NCBI RefSeq assembly: GCF_026626335.1
Contig: NZ_JAPNTZ010000021.1
Coordinates: forward strand, 62,001-126,000
DNA from: Paractinoplanes pyxinae
GTDB lineage: Bacteria > Actinomycetota > Actinomycetes > Mycobacteriales > Micromonosporaceae
Direction of reading: 5' to 3'
DNA length: 64,000 bases
A program made the position numbers and the translations under genes. Positions 57,767 to 64,000 of this stretch are shown one piece after another. The notes beneath the pieces were generated by a model. It was not told the DNA's origin, searched no databases, and was given only the letters and a program-made list of their open reading frames with translations. Within the stretch, counting starts at the first letter, position 1. Each line of letters starts with the position of its first letter.

Positions 57767-57994
57767 TCACGCCTCGGCCCACCGCCCCATGTGCGTTGCC
57801 ACCAGCTCCCGCACCTTCTCGCGAAGATCCGTGTAGCTCATGTCGCCGAGGCCCTCAGCTTCGAATACGGCGTCAGTAAACGCATCCACACTTCCCAGCG
57901 GTGACTGAACCAGCCGCTGCTGAGCCTCAGGTGACAGGCAGAACCCGAGCTGGACGCAAAGCTCATAAAGCAGGTGCCCGACCTCGTCCTCCAT
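57767..57994 (-). CDS. small conserved hypothetical protein (75 aa)
   Basis: Soluble protein: MEDEVGHLLYELCVQLGFCL, then SPEAQQRLVQSPLGSVDAFT and DAVFEAEGLGD, ending VATHMGRWAEA. The layout, with a DVDAFTDAVFxAEGL-like centre, is seen in many short actinobacterial proteins of unknown function. ATG at 57994 is used; GTG at 58006 would overlap the upstream DUF296 gene. It is probably translated from the same mRNA as that gene. Confidence 0.65.
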   Translation of the reverse strand: MEDEVGHLLYELCVQLGFCLSPEAQQRLVQSPLGSVDAFTDAVFEAEGLGDMSYTDLREKVRELVATHMGRWAEA

Positions 57995-57998
57995 GCCG

Positions 57999-58337
57999 TC
58001 ACTCACCAAGGGCAGTCAAGTAAGCCCTGACGAAGAACCCGCCCACAACGGCGCGATGCAAATGGCCGGCCACCGTGACGTCCTCACCGCCCAGAACGAC
58101 GTGCAGGTGGACCCGCCCTGCAACGACTTCCCCGGTCCCGGACAACTCCATCGGTTGCTCATACCGGCGAACGTGGTCGACGTTCTCGTCGTCCTTGGCC
58201 ATCACTGAGACTTCGGCCTCCTTGACCGCCCCGATCAGGGTGATGGCGGCGCTGCTGAGGCCGAGCCGGTCGACCTCTCCCTGCACAACCTGAAGGACTT
58301 CTCGATCCTGTTCGACCTGAACGACATGTGTGACCAC
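57999..58337 (-). CDS. PPC/DUF296-domain protein
   Basis: A 112-residue protein that is almost entirely a PPC domain (plants and prokaryotes conserved, DUF296). Strand and helix order is visible in VTHVVQVEQDREVLQVVQGE, ITLIGAVKEAEVSVMAKDD, ELSGTGEVVAGRVHLHVVLG and AGHLHRAVVGGFFVRAYL. The HLH-V and GHLH pieces match residues that can bind metal in bacterial members. No AT-hook. Function in bacteria is unknown; the domain forms trimers. GTG start at 58337. The gene is followed by the 75-aa gene. Confidence 0.85.
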   Translation of the reverse strand: MVTHVVQVEQDREVLQVVQGEVDRLGLSSAAITLIGAVKEAEVSVMAKDDENVDHVRRYEQPMELSGTGEVVAGRVHLHVVLGGEDVTVAGHLHRAVVGGFFVRAYLTALGE

Positions 58338-58409
58338 GTGAGCTCCTACTCTCGAGTCGCAAGCCGGAATTCTTCACAGCAGCGTGCGGCTGTGCGGAAC
58401 CGGCCGTCC

Positions 58410-58968
58410 CTGCGAACTCGACCAGCCTCGCAGTTGAGCTCCGCCGGATTGCTCCCGCGTCCGGTAACCTCGGCATCTGTGGCCAGCAGTTTTGGCTCGG
58501 ACCGGCCCGGGCTGGACGCAACCTCACCGTATGGCCGACACCAGCGTCGTTCACTTGATCCTCGACAGAGTCGGCCGGAAGACCGTCCCGTCCCGGCTCA
58601 GCCCCGCCCACTTGCGCCAGCTACTCACCGACGGCGGCCGGCCAGCCGGAGCGCCATCGGTGAGCACCGGCCGCGTAGGGCCAGGCGACGCCATCGAAGT
58701 GGAACGAACCATCAACGTCACTGGCCTGCTCGCTGTGGCAGGGCGTCAACATCCGGTGAGTTTCCACTTCGCCGGGCGTCGAGTGACCGTCCGCGGCGAC
58801 CACGGCGTCCTGCCTTTCGTGTCTCCGTCGGCTGCCTTTCGTGTCTCCGCCGGCGACGAACTGCTCCTCGAGGTTCCCCGCACCACCACGAAACAGATCG
58901 CCCGCTTCAAGGTTCGCAAGCCGGAGCCAACTCGGCCGTCACGAGATCGCGATCGATTCAGGGTTTGA
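58410..58968 (+). pseudogene. transposase C-terminal remnant
   Basis: Two frames together resemble the C-terminal beta region of actinobacterial DDE transposases: AVELRRIAPASGNLGICGQQ and FWLGPARAGRNLTVW, then after a one-base loss at about 58532 ADTSVVHLILDRVGRKTVPS, LSPAHLRQLLTDGGRPAGAP, INVTGLLAVAGRQHPVSFHF and AGRRVTVRGDHGVLPF. The DDE catalytic domain and the inverted repeats are missing. A near-perfect 22-bp tandem duplication (58809-58852) follows. An ATG at 58531 may look like a start but is internal. Confidence 0.6.
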
Positions 58969-58993
58969 GCTTCGCTGTGATGGGGTGCTCTTC

Positions 58994-59440
58994 ATGGCCA
59001 ACCTTTACGACTACTTCTGAGCCGCTGATGAGGAAGCCGTCGCCAAGCTTATGCAGGCCGCTCGCGGCGCCTCACCAGTAACTCGCGAGCTTGCCGACGG
59101 TGTCGATGCCGCCGGAATCGAACCCGTGGTGACCCTGGGCAAACTGGTCGCGTACCGGCTCGGAATCCCTTGGAGCGTCGACCTCGTAGACCTCCAAGAG
59201 GTCTGTTCGGATGACGACGACGGGCCTTGGGCGGTGTCCCTGAGAGATCAGGTTGTCGACCCGCTGGCTCGCACCGACGATCGACAACTGCCCGAGTCGG
59301 CTGCGTGGTGGTCGCAGATCGATGAGATGCGCGGCACCACGACACCAGGAGAATTGCTGCGAATCCTCACCGATCTCGTCGGCCTCGCACGCCGAGCAGC
59401 GACAGCAGGTGACCGCCTCTTCTGCTGGATGTCTTCGTAA
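58994..59440 (+). pseudogene. hypothetical protein with internal TGA
   Basis: From ATG 58994 the frame reads MANLYDYF, then TGA (59018-59020), then AADEEAVAKLMQAARGASPV and about 120 more residues ending AGDRLFCWMSS. The MxxLYDYF start, a central GIEPVVTLGKL, a DDDGPWAVSL stretch and the RLFCWMSS end form one continuous protein known in style from many actinobacteria, so the TGA is a nonsense change (one base from TCA or TGG). A shorter product from ATG 59051 remains possible. Function unknown. Confidence 0.6.
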
Positions 59441-59580
59441 CGTCGGCCCTGCGGATTCCGCGCCCTGGTGCTTTCGGACCGGCGCACCTGCGGCGGTGTT
59501 AGCCCGGCGGCTTATGCGATGTACGAGGGGACCTGGGGTCGCCGAAGTAACCGGCAGTTCGGGGCATTTTCGAGCAGCAC

Positions 59581-59704
59581 GGTCGGTTGGCCGGCGGCCG
59601 GATGCGCAAAAGGCGTGGGCCGAGGCGACCGCGGGAAGCAACACGATGATGGGGGGTCCGGGGGGCTTGCCCCCACGGCGTGGGGTCTGGGGCTCGGGCC
59701 CCAG
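59581..59704 (-). repeat. tRNA-Arg flank repeat with clustered hairpins (inverted copy at 52718-52841)
   Basis: Downstream flank of the intact tRNA. CTGGGGC-CCGA-GCCCCAG, CCCCAC-GCC-GTGGGG and GGGGGC-AA-GCCCCC occur in order on the minus strand, 10 bp past the tRNA. Seven differences were counted by eye against the copy at 52.7 kb. Confidence 0.8.
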
Positions 59705-59714
59705 GCGAGTAGGG

Positions 59715-59787
59715 CGCGCCCGGCAGGATTCGAACCTGCGACCGACGGATTAGAAGTCCGTTGCTCTATCCGCTGAGCTACGAGCGC
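59715..59787 (-). tRNA. tRNA-Arg (anticodon TCT)
   Basis: A 73-nt cloverleaf on the minus strand. Acceptor arms GCGCTCG and CGGGCGC pair in all seven positions (one G-T), D arm GCTC/GAGC, anticodon stem ACGGA/TCCGT with loop CTTCTAA, and T arm GCAGG-TTCGAAT-CCTGC; discriminator G. CCA is not encoded. Its 3' half is copied at 48.3 and 52.7 kb and in degraded form at 46.6 kb, showing use as an integration site. Confidence 0.95.
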
Positions 59788-59859
59788 GAGGGCCACAGCT
59801 TATCTTGCCGAAGGCGGCCCGGGGGTAACCGGCAGTCGGCCGCCAGGGTGACCGAACGG

Positions 59860-62115
59860 CTATGTTGGCGGGTCGCCAACAGGTGGGGCGCCCAGCGCCG
59901 TCAGGGCGGTTCGGGCCCGGGACTGTTCGGCCGGGTCGTCGATCAGTTTGGCCAGGCCCAGCGCCAGGCGGTACGTGGTGATGGCCTCGGGGTTACGGCC
60001 CAGCGCGGCCAGCGCTTCAGCCCGGCCGTTCAGGGCGCAGGTCTGCCCGTACCGTTCGCCCAGTTCGCCGAAGATGGCGACCGCCCGGTCGAGGGAGTCG
60101 AGCGCCTCCGCGAGGTTGCCCAGGCGTGTGTCGGCGTCGCCCAGGTTGGTGAGCGCGGTCGCCTCGCCGCCTCGATGGTTGAGGGCGCGGAACAGCTCCA
60201 GCGCCCGTCGATGGTGGCCGGCCGCTTCCGGCACGCGCCCCATCCGGACGTACACGTCACCCAGGTTGGTCAGGGTGTTGGCCTCGCCGACGCGGTCGCC
60301 TATCTCGACGAACTTGGCCAGCGCCTGCGCGTGGTGTTCAGCCGACGCCTCCTGGTCGCCGAACGCGTTGTAGACCACGCCGAGATTGCCCAGCGCGCGT
60401 GCCTCACCGCGGGCGTCGGCCAGGCGGCGGAAGAGTACGAGCGACTCGCTCATCCGGTCGCGGGCCTCGGCGTTGCGGCCCAGCTGCCAGAACACGACAC
60501 CCAGGTTGATCAGGGCGCCGGCCTCGCCGGCCGCGTCGTCGTTCGCCACTGCGGCTTCGCGGGCGGCGCTGTGCACGGTGATGGCGTCGGCCGGATAGCC
60601 GCCGTTGTCCAAATAGGTGTAAATGGTTGCGGCCAGCGGCACTGCGTGCGCGGGGGAGGCCAGGCACACGGCGACCAGCGTCGACCTTTCCGTGTCCAGC
60701 CAATGCAGGGCGGCCTTGGGGTCGTCGAGTTCCGGCAGCCGTACGGCGTGCGGGGGCAACGTGGGTCGTCGGTGCTTCTCGGCGGGGTGCAACGCGTCCA
60801 TGGCAGCCGCCGCGGCGTACAGGTAAAGGTCGTACAACCTGGTTTGCGCCGCTCGGCGATCCGTCGGGCGCTCCTCGTCGGTGGCGCGCTCGGCGGCGTA
60901 CGCGCGAACCAGGTCGTGCAGCACGAAGCGCCCCGGAACCGGCTGCTGCACCAGGTGCTCCGCCGTCAGGCGGCGCAGATGCTCCTCGGTCGGGCCGAGG
61001 TCGGCGTCGAGCAGCGCGGCCGCCGCGTACGCGTCGAAATCCTGACCCGGATGGCCGGCCAGCCGCCGCAACAGCGTGCGCCGGGCGGGCGGCAGCCGCT
61101 GGTCGGAGAGGTGCAACGCCAGCTGGACACCGTCGTCGAGGTGATAGTTGCGGTGGCGTTCCTCGAGACGGTCGGCGTGGTCGGCCACCGTCCAGTCCGG
61201 CGTGGCCGCCATCTGACCGGCCACAATCGTGAGCGCCAGCGGCAGGTATCCGCATCGGCGCGCCACCCGGTCCAGCGCCTCGGAAGTGTCGTTGCCGAGC
61301 AGTTGGGCGGCCTCGGCTGGAGTGAAAACATCCAGGTCGACGCGGGTCGCGGAGGCCAGGTCGGCCAGGTCGCGCCGGGACGTCACGACGGTCAGCGCGT
61401 CCGGGCACAGCAGCGGGCGCACCTGCTCCTCGTCGGCGGCGTTGTCGAGAATCACCAGCGCCCGACGACCGGCCAACTGCTCGCGGAACAGCGCCGACCG
61501 GGCTGCGAGATCGTGGGGGATCTGCCGGGCCGGGACGCCCAGCGCGCGCAGAAAGCCGTCCAGAACGGCGGCGGGGTCGGCGGGCGGCTGAGCCTCGTCC
61601 GGGTGAAAACCTCGAAGATCGACGAAAAGCGAAGTTCCCGCCGTACGGCGATGACCCGCGTGCACCGCGAGCCGGGTCTTGCCGACACCGGCCATCCCGG
61701 TGATCACACAGACGCCGGTGGCCCGGTCGAGGGCGGTCAGGTGCGGCTCACGGCCGACGAACGGGTCGGCGTCGCCGGGCAGGCCGGCGAGAACCCGTAC
61801 CTGGGCCGCGGCCTGCGTCTCGGCCAGGGTGACCCGGATCGCCCGGCGCCAGCGGGCCAGATATTCGGGGTTGTCGTGCAACGCGGCGACGATTGCGAGC
61901 AACAGTTCCGCGTTTATCCGGCGGCGGCCGTCGCGGAAACAGTCGGCGATCGTGCCGCGACCCGTCGACGGCAGCCGCGTATTGACGCGTGTCTTGATCG
62001 TGTCGAAGGTGGGATCACCCGCCCACGATTTGAGCGCACGCAGGGTGGCGGCCAATTCGTCCAGCGTGTGACAGCCGTCCGGGTCGGGCGGCGGTGAGTC
62101 GGACTCCTTGGTCAT
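59860..62115 (-). CDS. NB-ARC/TPR regulatory ATPase
   Basis: A 751-residue STAND protein. An N-terminal helical region (about 15-95, with TIADCFRDGRRRINAELLLA) resembles the helix-turn-helix-like domain of actinobacterial NB-ARC regulators. The NB-ARC core has Walker A CVITGMAGVGKTRLAVHAG (136-154), Walker B RALVILDNAADEEQ (about 218-231), and the GxP motif RCGYLPLALTIVA (about 285). After a winged helix (ending VPGRFVLHDLVRAYAAERA), about six TPR units fill residues 520-735. It resembles the AfsR/GutR type without SARP head. Not near any biosynthetic cluster. It ends 72 bp before the tRNA gene in the same direction. Confidence 0.87.
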   Translation of the reverse strand: MTKESDSPPPDPDGCHTLDELAATLRALKSWAGDPTFDTIKTRVNTRLPSTGRGTIADCFRDGRRRINAELLLAIVAALHDNPEYLARWRRAIRVTLAETQAAAQVRVLAGLPGDADPFVGREPHLTALDRATGVCVITGMAGVGKTRLAVHAGHRRTAGTSLFVDLRGFHPDEAQPPADPAAVLDGFLRALGVPARQIPHDLAARSALFREQLAGRRALVILDNAADEEQVRPLLCPDALTVVTSRRDLADLASATRVDLDVFTPAEAAQLLGNDTSEALDRVARRCGYLPLALTIVAGQMAATPDWTVADHADRLEERHRNYHLDDGVQLALHLSDQRLPPARRTLLRRLAGHPGQDFDAYAAAALLDADLGPTEEHLRRLTAEHLVQQPVPGRFVLHDLVRAYAAERATDEERPTDRRAAQTRLYDLYLYAAAAAMDALHPAEKHRRPTLPPHAVRLPELDDPKAALHWLDTERSTLVAVCLASPAHAVPLAATIYTYLDNGGYPADAITVHSAAREAAVANDDAAGEAGALINLGVVFWQLGRNAEARDRMSESLVLFRRLADARGEARALGNLGVVYNAFGDQEASAEHHAQALAKFVEIGDRVGEANTLTNLGDVYVRMGRVPEAAGHHRRALELFRALNHRGGEATALTNLGDADTRLGNLAEALDSLDRAVAIFGELGERYGQTCALNGRAEALAALGRNPEAITTYRLALGLAKLIDDPAEQSRARTALTALGAPPVGDPPT

Positions 62116-62127
62116 AGGTACGGAACT

Positions 62128-63120
62128 CTATTCGTCCTCCGGTGCCGGTGGTACCTCGATCTCAGGCGTCCCGACGGGCGGGAGGAAAGCGTCGGTCCAT
62201 CGGGCCAGCTCCCGGAAAACCTCGACGCGTACCTCTTTCCCGGAAAGCGTGAGGTCGTGCATGCCGCCGTCGAAACGGGCGATCGTGACCCGCGGACCGA
62301 GGCGCGGCGCCCAGCGCACGATGTGCTCCACGTCCAGCACGGAATCCGAGACGCGTAGATCGTCGTGCCAGGCCTTTCCCCGGAACGTACGGGTCGAGCA
62401 GGCGACCAGCACGGGCGCGTCGATGCCCAGCCCGGCGCGCAACCGCTGCTGACCGCGCCGGACGGCCTCCAGCCAGCCGGCCGTCACCGGGAAGCCGAGC
62501 ACCGGCTTCCAGGCCAGGTCGTACGTCCATTCACCACGGTGCTCGGTGTGCAGGCTCTGGCCGTAAAGGCCGAGCGACGCCATCGGGATCTTCCGATACG
62601 GCGTACGACGGGTGGCGGCAATCGTCGCCGCCATGAGCGGCCGCTTCACCAGCCACGGCACGTTGAAATCGAAGAACGGGCTGTTCAGGAATAGTCCGTC
62701 GACGATGCCCTGGCCCTGCCGCGCGTGCGACCACAGCGACGTGATCAGGCCGCCGGTGGAATGGCCGGCCACCAGCAGCTGATCGTGGCCGTCCTGCCCG
62801 CGGATGATGCGGGCCGCCTCGTCCAGCTCGGGAAAATAGTCGGTGAGGCTGCGCGCGAAGTTCGGCGTCTGGTGGGGGAGCAGGCTGCGGCCGTACTTGC
62901 GCAGGTCGAGCGCGTAGAAATCCCAGCCGCGTTCGACGAAGAAATCGGCCAGATGGGTCTGGAAGAAATAGTCCACGAAACCGTGCACATAGAGCACGGC
63001 CCGCCGGCTGGGCACGTTGCCGCGCCGGCGCACCAGCGTGGCCACCACGGCGCCCTCGTCGTCGCGACCCAAGTCGATCGTGTGCCGCTCGTACGGCTCT
63101 CCGAGTACGTCGATCTCCAC
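62128..63120 (-). CDS. serine aminopeptidase-like alpha/beta hydrolase
   Basis: A 330-residue cytoplasmic hydrolase of the monoacylglycerol-lipase/lysophospholipase type. AVLYVHGFVDYFFQTHLADF carries the oxyanion loop, LVAGHSTGGLITSLWSHA the nucleophile Ser (about 119), an Asp follows near VLVACSTRTF...VSDSVLDVEH, and His in FDGGMHDLTLSG. GTG at 63120 was chosen; the frame upstream of it crosses the ssb control region and is antisense shadow. It starts 12 bp before the NB-ARC gene and may be co-transcribed with it. Confidence 0.85.
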   Translation of the reverse strand: MEIDVLGEPYERHTIDLGRDDEGAVVATLVRRRGNVPSRRAVLYVHGFVDYFFQTHLADFFVERGWDFYALDLRKYGRSLLPHQTPNFARSLTDYFPELDEAARIIRGQDGHDQLLVAGHSTGGLITSLWSHARQGQGIVDGLFLNSPFFDFNVPWLVKRPLMAATIAATRRTPYRKIPMASLGLYGQSLHTEHRGEWTYDLAWKPVLGFPVTAGWLEAVRRGQQRLRAGLGIDAPVLVACSTRTFRGKAWHDDLRVSDSVLDVEHIVRWAPRLGPRVTIARFDGGMHDLTLSGKEVRVEVFRELARWTDAFLPPVGTPEIEVPPAPEDE

Positions 63121-63292
63121 GGCCCCCAGGCTACCCACCGGTACGCACCCGCGCGCAGTATCAGAAACCACAGCCGCGCGGCCGATATCCACAGCCGCCC
63201 GCCTTGTCCACAGCCCACGGCTCAAGATCCCCGGCCGGTGCGTTCCGAGCGCGAAGCTGCCGACCTCACCGCAACACAACAGGAGGTCACAA

Positions 63293-63973
63293 GTGTTCGA
63301 CACGAATCTCTGCATCGTGGGCAATGTGCTCGTCGCGCCGGAATGGCGGCGGCTCGAACAGTCCGGTTCGATGGTCGCCAACTTCCGGGTCGCGTCGCAC
63401 GCGCGCCGGTTCGACCGCGAGACCAACACCTGGGTCGACAGCCGCAGCCTGCGGGTGCGGGTGACCGCCTGGCGCAAGCTGGCCGAGGGCGTGATCTCGT
63501 CGATCTCGGTCGGCGACCCGATCATCGTGTACGGCCGGTTCTTCACCCGCGACTGGAAGGACGCCGAGGGCAACGACCACATCACGTACGAGCTGGAGGC
63601 GGTCTCGATCGGCCACGACCTGGCCCGCGGCCGGTCCCGCTTCGCCCGCAACTCCCGCTCGTCGAGCCCGGTCGAGGACGCGGCCTTCATCGGCGGCGAA
63701 CCGTCGAGCCCGGTCCCGCCCGACGACGCCCCCGCCATCTTCGGCGAGGGCATCCCCGACGACGAGGCCCCCACATTCCTCGACGTGGTCGCCGCCGCCA
63801 CCCCGCCCGAGGACGACGCCCCGGCCGATTCCTCCGACGAGCGCGACGAGTCCCCGAGCGAAGAGGCGCCGACCGACGAGGAGATCGCCGTCGAAGTCGA
63901 GAAGCTGACCGCCGCCGAGCCCGCTCCCGCCCGTCGCTCCCGCCGAACCCGAAAGGAGCCCGTCGCCGCTTGA
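63293..63973 (+). CDS. ssb: single-stranded DNA-binding protein, long-tailed
   Basis: A 226-residue protein with an OB-fold (1-115): NLCIVGNVLVAPEWRRLEQS, SMVANFRVASHARRFDRETN and VRVTAWRKLAEGVISSISVG, IIVYGRFFTRDW. After it comes an acidic, disordered tail of about 110 residues ending RRSRRTRKEPVAA, without the DDDIPF tip that recruits partners in the main SSB; it is therefore probably a second SSB paralogue used in special conditions, not the replication SSB. GTG start; AGGAGGT lies six bases upstream. Confidence 0.9.
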   Translation: MFDTNLCIVGNVLVAPEWRRLEQSGSMVANFRVASHARRFDRETNTWVDSRSLRVRVTAWRKLAEGVISSISVGDPIIVYGRFFTRDWKDAEGNDHITYELEAVSIGHDLARGRSRFARNSRSSSPVEDAAFIGGEPSSPVPPDDAPAIFGEGIPDDEAPTFLDVVAAATPPEDDAPADSSDERDESPSEEAPTDEEIAVEVEKLTAAEPAPARRSRRTRKEPVAA

Positions 63974-64000
63974 TCTCACTGCCGGGTGGCCCCTCCGGGC

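Noticed and set aside
59018..59020. Selenocysteine at the in-frame TGA
   Set aside because: No SECIS-like hairpin directly after the TGA and no redox-enzyme context; a nonsense change is simpler.

Overview
The window is high-GC actinobacterial chromosome. GTG, TTG and ATG starts, many 4-bp ATGA or GTGA gene overlaps, DUF3817, DUF6158, ANTAR and SARP-like proteins, and an NlpC/P60 gene behind a c-di-AMP riboswitch suggest a filamentous actinomycete, most likely Micromonosporaceae (Actinoplanes-like). The genus is inferred from general gene style, not from a search.

Layout. 1-7.5 kb: the 3' part of a xylulokinase gene, an MFS transporter, a GH13 alpha-glucosidase, then a minus-strand run of HD phosphohydrolase, MHYT sensor, GPGG small membrane protein, metallophosphoesterase, BON protein and nucleotidyltransferase. 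7.8-16 kb: a thymidylate-kinase-like protein, an SDR, a group-2 sigma factor, the riboswitch-controlled NlpC/P60 hydrolase, small conserved actinobacterial proteins, a GAF-ANTAR regulator and an ABM monooxygenase. 16-28.7 kb: a MarR/EmrB-type efflux pair, a methyltransferase, an orphan SARP-like regulator, a NarL-type regulator, a strikingly repetitive membrane protein, serA, a phosphotransferase, an EamA-like transporter and a GH15 enzyme. 28.7-34 kb: an OmpR-type two-component system divergent from a lipoprotein / HlyD-like adaptor / MacB-like ABC operon. 34-46.5 kb: a frameshifted serine hydrolase, an MHS transporter, a secreted PHB-depolymerase-like esterase, an alpha/beta hydrolase, a GAF/PucR-type regulator and 3-hydroxybutyrate dehydrogenase, divergent from a complete five-gene Liv-type ABC operon.

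46.5-59.8 kb is the accessory part. It holds copies of the 3' half of tRNA-Arg(TCT), whose intact gene lies at 59715-59787 on the minus strand. The copies are a degraded one at 46.6 kb and two nearly identical 51-bp direct repeats at 48.29 and 52.66 kb. Between the two clean repeats sits a 4.4-kb segment of lower GC carrying a 986-aa membrane NACHT NTPase and small ORFs. This is the best candidate in the window for an undescribed, possibly defensive, mobile cargo. Around it are broken genes: an SpdB/DUF2637-like gene, a frameshifted unknown gene, a transposase C-terminus, a gene with an internal TGA, an integrase-N-terminus-like protein and a 46-bp livM fragment. An intact dihydroxyacetone kinase operon (dhaK-dhaL-dhaM, with DhaM an EIIA-HPr-EI fusion) lies inside the same region. 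A 124-bp tRNA flank is present in inverted orientation on both sides of it.

59.8-64 kb returns to core-like genes: an NB-ARC/TPR regulator, an alpha/beta hydrolase and a long-tailed single-stranded DNA-binding protein.

Functional links. The esterase, bdh, GAF regulator and Liv transporter could form a 3-hydroxybutyrate or ester utilisation locus. The two-component system probably controls the MacB-like exporter next to it. The sigma factor, BON, MHYT, HD and ANTAR proteins are stress or signalling genes without a shared pathway visible from sequence.
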